64,000 bases of DNA from CAVQFB01 sp963711675 (GCA_963711675.1 CAVQFB010000011.1:186001-250000), one strand, 5' to 3'. Counted from the stretch's first letter, positions 1 through 7,659 are shown. Translations and numbers: made by a program. The notes: a model not told the origin generated them from the letters alone.

Positions 1-911
1 ATCTGAGCCGCCGCACGCAGCTGACCCGTCCCAACGGCTTGAACACGACCTACTCCTACGACAACCTGTCTCGCCTGTTGTCAGTCCTGCACCAGGTCAG
101 CGGCACGACCCTGGACGGCGCGAGCTACACCTACGACAGTGCCGAAAACTGCACCAGCAAGGCCGACCTGCACGCCAACGTCACGTCAAACTATGGATAC
201 GACGCCATTTACCGGCTGTTGCAGGTAACGCAGAGTGGTAGTACCACCGAGAGCTACACCTATGATGCGGTCGGGAATAGACTGTCGTCGCTGGGCATGT
301 CGCCGTACAACTACAACTCGTCGAACGAGCTGACCTCTACGCCGAGCGCGACCTACACCTACGACTACAACGGGAACACCAAGACGAAAGTGGACTCGAC
401 CGGCACAACGACGTACACCTGGGACTACGACAACCGGCTCACGTCGGTGACGCTGCCGGGTTCGGGCGGGACGGTGAGCTTCCAATATGATCCCTTCGGT
501 AGGAGAATCCAGAAGAGTTCGTCGAGTGCGACGACGAACTACTTCTACGATGGCCCCAACTCTCTCGAGGAAGTCGATCAGAGCGGAAATGCGCTCGCGC
601 GCTACACCCAAGGACCAAACATCGATGAGCCGGTGTCGGAGGTTCGCTCCGGGACGAGCAGCTATTACGAACAGGATGGCCTAGGCTCGGTCACGTCGCT
701 CAGCACCTCGGCCGCGAGCCTGGCTAATACTTACACCTACGACTCCTTTGGCAACCTCACCGCTTCCACGGGCACGCTCACCAATCCATTCCAGTACACG
801 GGCCGCGGCGCTGATCCCGAGACCAGAATCTACGACTACCGCACCAGATACTATGACTCGAGCATCGGCAGGCGGGTGGCCCACACAACGCGGTGTTCGT
901 TGTGTGGGTAA
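1..911 (+). CDS. RHS/YD-repeat protein, 5'-partial, C-terminus truncated
   Basis: The frame is open from base 3, so the gene begins before the window. About 300 residues are visible, made of YD repeats (SYTYD..GNRLS, TYTWDYDNRLTSV, FQYDPFGRR). They lead into an RHS-core end with TYTYDSFGNLT, QYTGRGADPETRIYDYRTRYYDSSIGR. RHS proteins form beta-cage shells for secreted toxins or large cell-surface proteins. After the conserved DSSIGR the usual FxSxDP sequence and variable tip are missing; the frame instead runs RVAHTTRCSLCG and stops inside a perfect 11-bp inverted repeat. This looks like a truncated or recombined RHS 3' end. No toxin or immunity gene is recognisable downstream. Confidence 0.85.
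   Translation, partial: LSRRTQLTRPNGLNTTYSYDNLSRLLSVLHQVSGTTLDGASYTYDSAENCTSKADLHANVTSNYGYDAIYRLLQVTQSGSTTESYTYDAVGNRLSSLGMSPYNYNSSNELTSTPSATYTYDYNGNTKTKVDSTGTTTYTWDYDNRLTSVTLPGSGGTVSFQYDPFGRRIQKSSSSATTNYFYDGPNSLEEVDQSGNALARYTQGPNIDEPVSEVRSGTSSYYEQDGLGSVTSLSTSAASLANTYTYDSFGNLTASTGTLTNPFQYTGRGADPETRIYDYRTRYYDSSIGRRVAHTTRCSLCG
880..908. repeat. 11-bp stem hairpin at the RHS stop codon
   Basis: CCCACACAACG (880-890) and its exact reverse complement (898-908) are separated by 7 nt. The RHS frame ends just after the second arm (TAA 909-911). No T-tract follows on either strand, so a rho-independent terminator is not supported. Confidence 0.75.
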
Positions 912-964
912 GTGGAAGAATTCTTCACTGAGTTCGGGCGTTGGCTCGACCAATTCTCTACATC

Positions 965-995
965 CCCACTCAAGCCAACACCGGGCTTGAGTGGG
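965..995. repeat. 12-bp stem hairpin upstream of the HEAT-repeat gene
   Basis: CCCACTCAAGCC (965-976) and its exact reverse complement (984-995) also enclose 7 nt. The outer arms begin CCCAC and end GTGGG, as in the hairpin at 880-908, so the two may belong to one element family. Confidence 0.75.
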
Positions 996-1040
996 CCGCC
1001 GGCCCACCGATTTAGAAGAGTTCGACTCTCGAGGTAAGCC

Positions 1041-2069
1041 GTGAACTTTGGAACGTTCCGCCGCAATTCATTTTTGTGCCTCTTAGTTGTAGTCTGGTCT
1101 CATGCTGTCGGCGTGCCGAACCTTCACATCAATGAACTTGTTAATGCTTCGGACCTCATTGCGATCGTCGACATCACCAGTTTGAAAATGATCAGGCCCG
1201 CACCGCCGATCGTTTTCCGGGATCAGATGCTGGAAGCGCAAGCTCTCTCTAGCGAAGTGCAAGTGAGGAGAACCATCAAAGGCCTGGCGTCTGGCCACCT
1301 GACTATCAAATATACTGTCCCGAAGCTTTTCATCGGGTATCGGACGCTGCAGCCCGGAACAAGAATAGTATTCCTCCGACGAGAAGGAGCGGAGTATACC
1401 GTTGCGAACCCGTATTACCCCGATTTCCCAGCCGTCTCGTCACTCCAGGCTCAGCCCGCCGAGTCTCCTGGAAGCGATTACGTTACCGCTGTCGTGCATG
1501 AAATGGTGGCGGTGATCGCATCGGATATTGCTTCACCTGAAGAAAAGGCTCAAATCCTCCAGGTCAGTTACGCATTGCCTTCCAGTAACAACGTGATCGC
1601 CGCATTGCAAGAGGGATTGCTTAGAGCCGGTGACGATGGGCTGAAACAGAGGCTTCAGAGTGAACTAATTCGGCTCGGCGACATTACCGAATTGCCGGAG
1701 GTTGCACGGCTTCTCTTAACAAACTCCGTTTCCCCCAACCAGAAAATCGGGTTTCTATACGTCATTGGCAACTCGGTCAGAGTCCCAGGCGCACTCCCGG
1801 CGCTGGAATTACTGCTTCGAGCTGGGGATAGTTCCATCAGGACATCTGCGATGGAAGCTTTGTGGCACATAGCAGATCCGAGAGCGACGAACGTGTTGGT
1901 TTCAGGGTTGGAGGATCCGAGCCGTGACGTTCGCTACTACGCGGTGCGCGGTCTTGCCGAAATAACTGGGGAGATTCAGTGGGGACCTAGCATTTCGGAA
2001 TTTCAAGAGCATGAACAACAGTATTTGGCTCACTGGAGGGAGTGGTCGCATTTAGCAGCCCCTCGCTGA
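1041..2069 (+). CDS. Secreted HEAT-repeat protein
   Basis: A 342-residue protein. It starts at GTG 1041 behind a GAGG (1031-1034). Residues 1 to about 25 (RRNSFLCLLVVVWSHAVGV) form a Sec signal peptide. The N-terminal half shows no family I recognise. The C-terminal half (about 190-320) has alpha-helical HEAT-like repeats, for example ALPALELLLRAGDSSIRTSA and ATNVLVSGLEDPSRDVRYYA. Such repeats act as protein-binding scaffolds. The protein is probably periplasmic or surface-exposed and its partner is unknown. It lies alone between a broken RHS gene and a repeat-filled spacer, and 12-bp direct repeats lie on both sides (see findings). Confidence 0.75.
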   Translation: MNFGTFRRNSFLCLLVVVWSHAVGVPNLHINELVNASDLIAIVDITSLKMIRPAPPIVFRDQMLEAQALSSEVQVRRTIKGLASGHLTIKYTVPKLFIGYRTLQPGTRIVFLRREGAEYTVANPYYPDFPAVSSLQAQPAESPGSDYVTAVVHEMVAVIASDIASPEEKAQILQVSYALPSSNNVIAALQEGLLRAGDDGLKQRLQSELIRLGDITELPEVARLLLTNSVSPNQKIGFLYVIGNSVRVPGALPALELLLRAGDSSIRTSAMEALWHIADPRATNVLVSGLEDPSRDVRYYAVRGLAEITGEIQWGPSISEFQEHEQQYLAHWREWSHLAAPR

Positions 2070-2747
2070 GTTACCCTGAGAAGTTATGACAAGGCCGGCG
2101 GGTGGCCCTCCATAAGAGCGAAGGCGTTGTCAAGGCATAGTTATCCTGGGCGGTGCGCAAGCACCGCTAGGTTTGCCAGAGAGGTTGAGGACCAAGACTC
2201 TGGAAATCTCACGCGAATCACTCTGCGGTGGACTAAAGTTCCACCAACCATCGATTCGGCCCAACCATCGGCCATGATTCTTCTATGCGAACATCCCGTC
2301 TCTACGGGATGCGAGAGCCTGGTGCCCCTGGTTCGCGCTGTTCTTTGGCGCTAACCTGGGTCCTCCTCCAATTCAGCAAAATTTCCCGCCCGTCATCAGT
2401 TCAAAGGCATTGGCTAAGAGCTAAAGGCCAAAAGCTGCTTTTCACTGTGACGCACGTCCTTGACCAGATTAATTCTCATAGCTAATGATGGTCTGTGTAG
2501 TATAGCTATGGCGTAATCTAAATCCTTTAGGTTCTAGATTTTGCCCGCAAGTTCTTTGACATCTAGATTTTGCCCAGCCCCATTCCGCAAGTCTAATGTT
2601 CTCTAGATTTTGCAAACTCAGGGGGGAGGGGGGTACCCTCGGCACTGAGGTGGCGGCGCCACAAAGCCAAGGCTGGCGGACAAGAGTGTCCGACCCACCA
2701 ATTGCCCTACACAGCCTGCCCCACCCAGATGGCCGCGCAAAACGGCG
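2070..2747. other. 678-bp gene-free region rich in repeats
   Basis: No convincing gene: the short frames here lack an RBS and family similarity. It holds GGCGGGTGGCCC (2096-2107, also at 871-882), a hairpin CATCCCGT-4 nt-ACGGGATG (2292-2311), the TAGATTTTGC/G-tract module (2533-2640) and a small hairpin CGGACA-AGAG-TGTCCG (2677-2692). Confidence 0.7.
2533..2640 (+). repeat. TAGATTTTGC triplet plus G6-A-G6 module (copy 1)
   Basis: TCTAGATTTTGC occurs at 2533-2544, 2562-2573 and 2602-2613. It is followed by a G6-A-G6 tract (2621-2633) and TACCCTC. A related copy in reverse orientation lies at 61028-61131, so this is a dispersed repeat. The G-tract could form unusual structure, which is inference. 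Confidence 0.7.
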
Positions 2748-3407
2748 TCACGCGCCCCGTTTTGACTTCATCTCCGCCAGCAGCTGCTCGATGCGGTCTT
2801 CTTTTTCGAGCGCGGCGAGGCGATCTTCAATGTTGTCGGCGGCGAGTTCGGCCTTCGCCTGTCCGACGGCCTCGGTGTGCGCGACCTTGCGTTTCATGCG
2901 ATCGAAGGTTGCGGCCTTGGATCCGTCACCCATCGCGAGGTGCGCGTCGCTGGCCTTGCTGACGGCACGCGCGCGGCGCTGCTGGGCCACCAGCACGTCG
3001 GCCTTGGCCTGCGCCTCGGCGAGTTTCTGTTCGAGCTTGCGCAGGGCGGACTTCAGGTTCTCGACCTGAACCGTCTGGTCGGCCAGCTGCTGCTCGAAAC
3101 TGGCGCTCAACTCGCGATAGCTTTCGACACGCTGCAGGGCGGCGCGGGCGAGGTCGTCCTGTTTCTTGTCCACGGCCAGTTCCGCCTTTCTCGTCCATTC
3201 GGCGACTTTGTCTTCGTGCTCCTTCTTCTTCTTTTCCAGCAGGTGCTGGTCGGCGATGGCGATCGCCACCTGCGTCTTGACCTGCAGAAGCTGGTTCTGC
3301 ATGTCGAGGATGACCTGCTTGATCATCTTTTCGGGATCTTCGGCCTTGTCGATCAGGTCGTTGAGATTGGCCCGGACTAGTGTGGAAACTCGCTCGAGTA
3401 GTGCCAT
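2748..3407 (-). CDS. pspA: PspA/IM30 (Vipp1) family protein
   Basis: A 219-residue, almost entirely helical and coiled-coil protein. The N-terminus (MALLERVSTLVRANLNDLID, then AEDPEKMIKQVILDMQ) is typical of PspA, and the length fits the family at about 220. PspA-type proteins are peripheral inner-membrane proteins of the ESCRT-III superfamily that bind damaged or stressed bilayers and limit proton leakage. The start has AAGGAG 9 nt upstream. It is the last gene of a minus-strand group holding a small membrane protein, flotillin, DUF1648, NfeD-like and XRE genes, a setting that supports an envelope-stress role. No PspF or PspBC gene is nearby. Confidence 0.93.
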   Translation of the reverse strand: MALLERVSTLVRANLNDLIDKAEDPEKMIKQVILDMQNQLLQVKTQVAIAIADQHLLEKKKKEHEDKVAEWTRKAELAVDKKQDDLARAALQRVESYRELSASFEQQLADQTVQVENLKSALRKLEQKLAEAQAKADVLVAQQRRARAVSKASDAHLAMGDGSKAATFDRMKRKVAHTEAVGQAKAELAADNIEDRLAALEKEDRIEQLLAEMKSKRGA

Positions 3408-3420
3408 GGTCGTGACTCCT

Positions 3421-3457
3421 TCTTTAGCTCTTGGCTCCTAGCTATTAGCTCTTAGCT
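3421..3457. repeat. Degenerate 7-bp-period array H1
   Basis: Consecutive heptamers of the form nnnTAGC or nnnTGGC lie between the pspA start and the preceding gene. The array supplies the last codons and stop of the small membrane protein gene (QAKS, stop at 3445-3447). Confidence 0.6.
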
Positions 3458-3654
3458 TGATGTCTGGTGTGGGCTTCGGCGCACTCGCGGCAATCGTTGC
3501 GTCCGACCGACGCGCCGATGGCCATGCCGAGCACGATGGCGACGGCCAGCCAGATCCCTACGTGTCCCGAGAGAACGGCAGCAACCGTGCCCAACACCGC
3601 GCCCAGCGCGATGCCCAACCCGGTGTAGTTGCGCTTCCTTTCCTGTGGATTCAT
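3445..3654 (-). CDS. Small two-helix membrane protein
   Basis: A 69-residue protein. After a basic N-terminus (MNPQERKRNY) there are two hydrophobic, glycine- and alanine-rich segments at about 10-27 and 32-49, with small-residue zipper spacing. A short polar tail holds a Cys pair (DCREC) and His. A GAGG precedes the ATG. I do not recognise a named family. It lies between flotillin and pspA on the same strand and may act with them, for example as a membrane anchor for PspA; that is inference. Its C-terminal codons lie in a heptamer array, so the tail may vary between strains. Confidence 0.65.
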   Translation of the reverse strand: MNPQERKRNYTGLGIALGAVLGTVAAVLSGHVGIWLAVAIVLGMAIGASVGRNDCRECAEAHTRHQAKS

Positions 3655-3715
3655 GTTCGTCGTGCCTCAATCGCTCGGTGCCTCAGTAACAAATGGTTCA
3701 GTACTACGAATTCGA

Positions 3716-3775
3716 CTGCAGATTCCTCGCTCATCCTCGTCGCGGTACGCGATTACGGATGACTCGGAATGACAA
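3716..3775 (+). repeat. Dispersed 60-bp repeat, copy A1
   Basis: Begins CTGCAGATTCCTCGCTC and ends CTCGGAATGACAA. Close copies are at 18485-18545 and 47499-47559, with more diverged ones at 7591-7655, 7660-7719, 19560-19585, 31893-31925 and 53643-53679. Confidence 0.75.
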
Positions 3776-3787
3776 TAGAAAACGGCA

Positions 3788-3806
3788 GGACGGGCTTAGC
3801 CCGTCC
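3788..3806 (-). terminator. Hairpin downstream of flotillin gene
   Basis: GGACGGGC (3788-3795), TTA and GCCCGTCC (3799-3806) form an 8-bp stem 8 nt past the flotillin stop (3815). On the minus strand it is followed by a weak T-rich stretch (CTGCCGTTTTCT). It may be a terminator or attenuator separating flotillin from pspA, or simply a member of the TAAA-loop hairpin family. Confidence 0.45.
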
Positions 3807-3814
3807 CCACAACG

Positions 3815-5287
3815 TTATCTTCCCGCTGGAGCTGCGCCGGCCGTGCCGCTGTCGATCACGGGCGGCATGGTGTCGGGCTTCGGCGTCTTGTCACCGATCT
3901 GGCGCACCTTGCCGAGCAACTCGTTGAGGTTCATTCCCGAGAGCGTCTCGAACAGCGCGGGTACCTGCGCCGCCATCTTGGTGAGGTCTCCGGTGATCTT
4001 GTTCATGCCGGCGGAGTCGCCGTTGCCAGTCGAAACGACGGTGATCTTGTCGACGTTCGCCAGCGGACTGGCGAGCGCCTTGACGATCTCTGGCAACGCG
4101 GTAAAGAGCCGGTCGATGACGGCGGCCTGGTTGTACTCCTGGTAGGCTTCCGCCTTAACGTTCATTGCCTTGGCTTCCGATTCACCTTTCTTGAAGATGA
4201 TTTCGGCCTCGGCTTCGCCTTGCGCGCGGATGGATGAAGCGTGACCTTCGGCTTCGGCCACCAGGCGCTGCTTCTCGGCCTGCGCCAGAGTTTCGATGCG
4301 CTGACGTTCGATTTCCGCGCCCTTGAGCACGGTCGCGATCAGCTCTTTCTCGCGGCGATTGATCTCGGCTTCCTGCACCTTGACCTGCTGCTCTTTCTCC
4401 ACCTGCTGCACCTTCACGCTTTCAGCGATGACCTGCTGCTGCATGATGTTGGTCTGGATGTCGTAAGCCTTGTCGGCTTGCGCCTGCTGGCGCTTGGTGA
4501 GCTCGAGGTATTGCGCTTTCTTGATCTCGAGGTCGCGGGTCGCTTCGGCTTGCTTGGCCTGCGAGAGCGTTTCCGCGAGGACACGCTCCTGATCGGCCTG
4601 GGCTCTAGCGACGGCGGATTCGCGCTGTGCGAGGGCACGCTTGATGGCCGTATCCCGATCGGCTTCGGCGGCGGCCACGTCTGCATCACGCTTGATGCGA
4701 GCCACGTCGGGCTTGCCCATGTTGGTGATGTACTCGTTCTTGTCGCGAACTTCCTTGATGGTGAACGAAATCACCTCGAGGCCCATTTTGTTCATGTCTT
4801 CGGCGCAAGTGGAGCGCATGCGATCGGAAACCATCTCGGGCTGCTTGACGATTTCTTCGACCGTGAGCTGGCCGATGATGCCGCGGAGGTGGCCTTCCAT
4901 GACCAGGCGGATCAGGCCTTCGCGCTGCTGATCGGTCTTGGTGAGGAATTGCTCGGACGCGGTCAGGATCGATTCGGTGTCCGACTTCACCTTTATTTGC
5001 GCGACGGCTTCGACGGTGACGGCGACGCCTTGTTTGGTGTAGAGGTCCTGCTGCGGCGCCACGTCGAAGGACATCAGCTCCAGCGAGAGGCCGCGGCAGT
5101 TCTCCACCATGGGGAAGATGATGGTGCCGTGTCCCTTCACTACGCGTGTGCCGCGAAAGCCATAGACGACGAGCGCTTCGTGGGGCCCAGCTTTCCGGTA
5201 GAGCCGCGCCAGAAAGCTGATAAGGAACATGACGGCCAAGACCATCAGCCCTACGAAGACCCAGATTTCAACCGACTGATCGAACAT
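3815..5287 (-). CDS. Flotillin-like SPFH-domain protein
   Basis: A 490-residue protein with an N-terminal membrane segment (about 6-30, WVFVGLMVLAVMFLISFLA) and an SPFH/Band-7 domain (about 35-200, YGFRGTRVVKGHGTIIFP). A long coiled coil (about 205-400) with EA-rich heptads such as AEAEGHASSIRAQGEAEAE follows, typical of FloT/YqiK flotillins. Flotillins form oligomers at membrane microdomains and affect fluidity and protein assembly. The start has a strong AGGAGG 4 nt upstream. The gene follows NfeD-like and DUF1648 genes; a flotillin beside an NfeD/YqiJ-type partner is a recurrent pairing (YuaF-YuaG, YqiJ-YqiK). Confidence 0.92.
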   Translation of the reverse strand: MFDQSVEIWVFVGLMVLAVMFLISFLARLYRKAGPHEALVVYGFRGTRVVKGHGTIIFPMVENCRGLSLELMSFDVAPQQDLYTKQGVAVTVEAVAQIKVKSDTESILTASEQFLTKTDQQREGLIRLVMEGHLRGIIGQLTVEEIVKQPEMVSDRMRSTCAEDMNKMGLEVISFTIKEVRDKNEYITNMGKPDVARIKRDADVAAAEADRDTAIKRALAQRESAVARAQADQERVLAETLSQAKQAEATRDLEIKKAQYLELTKRQQAQADKAYDIQTNIMQQQVIAESVKVQQVEKEQQVKVQEAEINRREKELIATVLKGAEIERQRIETLAQAEKQRLVAEAEGHASSIRAQGEAEAEIIFKKGESEAKAMNVKAEAYQEYNQAAVIDRLFTALPEIVKALASPLANVDKITVVSTGNGDSAGMNKITGDLTKMAAQVPALFETLSGMNLNELLGKVRQIGDKTPKPDTMPPVIDSGTAGAAPAGR

Positions 5288-5324
5288 ATCGCCTCCTAAT
5301 CCTCAAGCCTTTCGGCTAAAAACT

Positions 5325-6206
5325 TCATGAATGAGCGAATCCCCGGATCGCGTCCAAATCGCGGACGATGCGTTCCGGTTCCTGATGGCCGAGGAAGACC
5401 TCACCATCCGAAGTCTTGATGAGCACGCCTTTGTTGCACCAAACGTAGGCGCGCCGGTCGCCGATGCCGCGAATGCCGTAACCACGCAAGGCATTCCAAT
5501 TTCCGATGGAGTATTCGCGAATCTGCTCGACGGGAATCGAGCGCACACGGAAACCGAGGGTGCGAATCTCAAGCCCAGTGCGAGTGAAGCGATATTGAAA
5601 GCCGCTCCAAGCAAAGGCGGCGGTGCAAACGAAGACCAAACCGATAACTGCCATGATTGCGCGGACAGGATTAGGCACGACCAGCATGGCTCCGAGTTGA
5701 ATGGCCAGCGGGATGAGCATGATCGCGGCCCAGAGCGGAGAAGCATGGACCTCTTCCGCGACGATGGCATCGTCGGCGAGTGCGGCGCCGCGCGTTGACC
5801 CAATCATGATGCCGGTCAAGATCACTGCCGCAGCCACCACGATGATCAGGACCGGCAGCGCGTGGACCGGGGTGCCGTGGAGGTTGTACTCGAGGACCGA
5901 TTCCCCGCCCCAGTAGATGACGCCCAGAATCACGGCAAAGAATCCCCATACAGCCCACGCGGCCGCGTTCGCTTTTTTCAGGCGTGCCAGTATGACGGTG
6001 GGGATCAGCAGAAAGAAAACCATCATCGCGAGCGGGAAAATGAGCGCCGCTTCGCGAGTCATCCAACCGTTGGGCTGGCCGGCAGCGTTGAAGTGGGTAG
6101 CCATGCGCGCCGGAAGGAGATCCCACACCATCCAGTAACGCAGGGCGGTCAGCGGAAGCACAATCCACAACATCCCAACTGCTACGCGATAGGTTTTGAT
6201 ATCCAT
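5325..6206 (-). CDS. DUF1648 membrane protein with PH-like tail
   Basis: A 293-residue protein with about six membrane helices. The first 70 residues match the DUF1648 pattern: a helix, then ATHFNAAGQPNGWMT, then another helix. The C-terminal part (about 195-290: FQYRFTRTGLEIRTLGFRVRSIP, then IREYSIGN) resembles a bacterial PH-like domain, ending in EPERIVRDLDAIRGFAHS. The N-terminal domain occurs in SdpI-type proteins and the function here is unknown. It lies 45 bp after the NfeD-like gene and 37 bp before flotillin, so it is probably co-transcribed. The RBS is weak. Confidence 0.75.
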   Translation of the reverse strand: MDIKTYRVAVGMLWIVLPLTALRYWMVWDLLPARMATHFNAAGQPNGWMTREAALIFPLAMMVFFLLIPTVILARLKKANAAAWAVWGFFAVILGVIYWGGESVLEYNLHGTPVHALPVLIIVVAAAVILTGIMIGSTRGAALADDAIVAEEVHASPLWAAIMLIPLAIQLGAMLVVPNPVRAIMAVIGLVFVCTAAFAWSGFQYRFTRTGLEIRTLGFRVRSIPVEQIREYSIGNWNALRGYGIRGIGDRRAYVWCNKGVLIKTSDGEVFLGHQEPERIVRDLDAIRGFAHS

Positions 6207-6251
6207 AGAATTTCCGCGCTTTCGATCTTGTCGAACTAGAGCATTCAGGAG

Positions 6252-6926
6252 TCAGGCCTTGGTTTCGGAACTGTCTTCGCCGCTAAGCTCCTCCCAGAGC
6301 CGCACGTAGGCGATGCCTTTTTCGTAGCGAGTGACGACGACTTCGGTTCCGTTGGCGACAGCGCGGCCGTTTTCGCTGCGCGCCCCACAGGTGCGACGTG
6401 TGCCAGCCTGCGAGTAAATGATTTCGCCGGTGCCCCCCTCCCGGATCGGGCTACAGACTTTTCCGAGGACCCCGGCCATTTCGTAATCTGCCGGATCCAT
6501 GTTCTCTTCCTGCGAGGTGAGGACCTTGCTGAGAAACAGATAAATAATTCCGGCGCCAACCACGCCACTCGACAGGGCAACGCCGAGGCCCATCACGAAC
6601 CACACGCGCGAATAGCGCGTGAGCAGATACCCGGTTCCTCCGAACCAGGCGAGAAATGCCGTCAGCGTGACGAAGTTAAACGGGGAGACGTGCGCCACGT
6701 GGGCACTTGTACCAGTCTGCGCCGCGCCGCTCGTCGCCGCATGTCCGCCAGAGGCAGCATGACCGCCGGCAGCGGGTGCGTGACCAATACCCACGTGTCC
6801 GCCCGCTGCGCCGTGCGGCAGATGCGGCATGTGCAGATGCCAGCGCAGCCCTCCGGTAAGGAACGACAACAGGCTGAAACAGAAGCCAATGACGAAACAG
6901 ACGAGATAGAAATCCGCCCAAGTCAT
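6252..6926 (-). CDS. NfeD/YqiJ-like membrane protein with His-rich loop
   Basis: A 224-residue protein. A membrane helix lies at about 5-25, then a His/Gly/Ala-rich segment (about 29-78, with at least ten His), two more helices (about 84-132) and a C-terminal beta-rich OB-fold-like domain (about 145-213, AGVLGKVCSPIREGGTGEIIY). The layout matches NfeD/YqiJ partners of flotillins. The His-rich loop might bind metal, which is inference. AGGAGAGG precedes the ATG. The gene begins 12 bp after the XRE regulator stop, so the two are almost certainly one transcript. Confidence 0.8.
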   Translation of the reverse strand: MTWADFYLVCFVIGFCFSLLSFLTGGLRWHLHMPHLPHGAAGGHVGIGHAPAAGGHAASGGHAATSGAAQTGTSAHVAHVSPFNFVTLTAFLAWFGGTGYLLTRYSRVWFVMGLGVALSSGVVGAGIIYLFLSKVLTSQEENMDPADYEMAGVLGKVCSPIREGGTGEIIYSQAGTRRTCGARSENGRAVANGTEVVVTRYEKGIAYVRLWEELSGEDSSETKA

Positions 6927-6938
6927 AGCTGTCCTCTC

Positions 6939-7445
6939 CTACTCAACACACGGACGACGCGGGGTTGCATTCTCTTTGAGATCTGGCGTGAGCGCTTCGA
7001 GCAAACGCTCTGCTAGTCCAGGCGTATCGAGAATGGCGCCCAACAGCAGGAAGCACCGGCGCGTATCTTTTTCGCGCGCCGCCTTCAGCAGAACGTCGCT
7101 GACCTCGGGGTCGCTGGCAAAGCGTTCCGAGCCCTGCAACAACCAGACGTCGAGCTGGCCCTCGGTCGTGCGCAAATCAGAAACCAGCTCGGTGTGGTAG
7201 CCCTCCGGGTCATCCACGAGAAAACCGGGATGCACCTTGAAAAACTCCGCCAGCAGTGTGCGTGTGGCCTGCGTCATGTGCGGCCGCGCGCCGCTCTCCA
7301 TCTGCGAGAGGTAAGCCTGGCTGATGTTCTTCTTCAGCTCTTTCTTCGCCGCGCGCACGACTTCAAGTTGTGTCATCGGACGCCCCAGGCCGCGCAGCGA
7401 GCCTTCGACCTCGCGCAGGTAACGTAATTTCTGGCCCAGTGTCAT
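6939..7445 (-). CDS. XRE-type HTH transcriptional regulator
   Basis: Translated from ATG 7445 it is 168 residues. The N-terminal HTH (MTLGQKLRYLREVEG, then MTQLEVV and ISQAYLSQMESGARPH) is of the XRE/Cro class and is followed by a helical C-terminal region of unknown ligand. The open frame extends 33 codons upstream, but that stretch contains the promoter, so 7445 is preferred. There is no clear Shine-Dalgarno sequence and the predicted leader is only about 10 nt, suggesting near-leaderless translation. It heads the NfeD/DUF1648/flotillin cluster and probably represses its own promoter through the palindrome at 7465-7483. Confidence 0.85.
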   Translation of the reverse strand: MTLGQKLRYLREVEGSLRGLGRPMTQLEVVRAAKKELKKNISQAYLSQMESGARPHMTQATRTLLAEFFKVHPGFLVDDPEGYHTELVSDLRTTEGQLDVWLLQGSERFASDPEVSDVLLKAAREKDTRRCFLLLGAILDTPGLAERLLEALTPDLKENATPRRPCVE

Positions 7446-7461
7446 ATAACAAATCGCGATA

Positions 7462-7490
7462 TTTATATTGCAATTATCAATATATGTCAA
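7462..7490 (-). promoter_or_regulatory. Sigma-70 promoter with internal palindromic operator
   Basis: Read on the minus strand: TTGACA (7490-7485), a 17-nt spacer and TATAAA (7467-7462). The spacer contains the inverted repeat ATATTG-7 nt-CAATAT (7483-7465). This AT-rich site stands out from its GC-rich surroundings. A repressor bound there would cover the spacer; the adjacent XRE gene product is the obvious candidate. A second palindrome-like sequence, AATATCGCGATTT, follows the -10. Confidence 0.75.
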
Positions 7491-7590
7491 GAGCTGGATG
7501 TGGCCGTTTATCAGTGGGTTGGGAGAGGCATTCTTCTCCTTCAAGCAGAAGAACGGGACTGCACGGATGGTCGAACTCCCTACCGAAAAA

Positions 7591-7655
7591 GCAGGTCCTT
7601 CGACTGCGAGGAATCATTCGGGCCCGAATGACTCCGCTTTGCTCAGGATGACAAG
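7591..7655 (+). repeat. Dispersed repeat, diverged copy A2
   Basis: GCAGGTCCTTCGACTGCGAG through CTCAGGATGACAA. It shares the start word and the terminal GGATGACAA with the 60-bp family. The inner palindrome ATTCGGGCCCGAAT is an additional feature. Confidence 0.6.
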
Positions 7656-7659
7656 GTGA

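Noticed and set aside
880..995. Rho-independent terminators for the RHS gene
   Set aside because: Stems are strong but no T-tract follows on either strand.
2127..2354. 75-codon open frame in the spacer after the HEAT gene
   Set aside because: No RBS, no similarity, and it contains a hairpin and repeat sequence.
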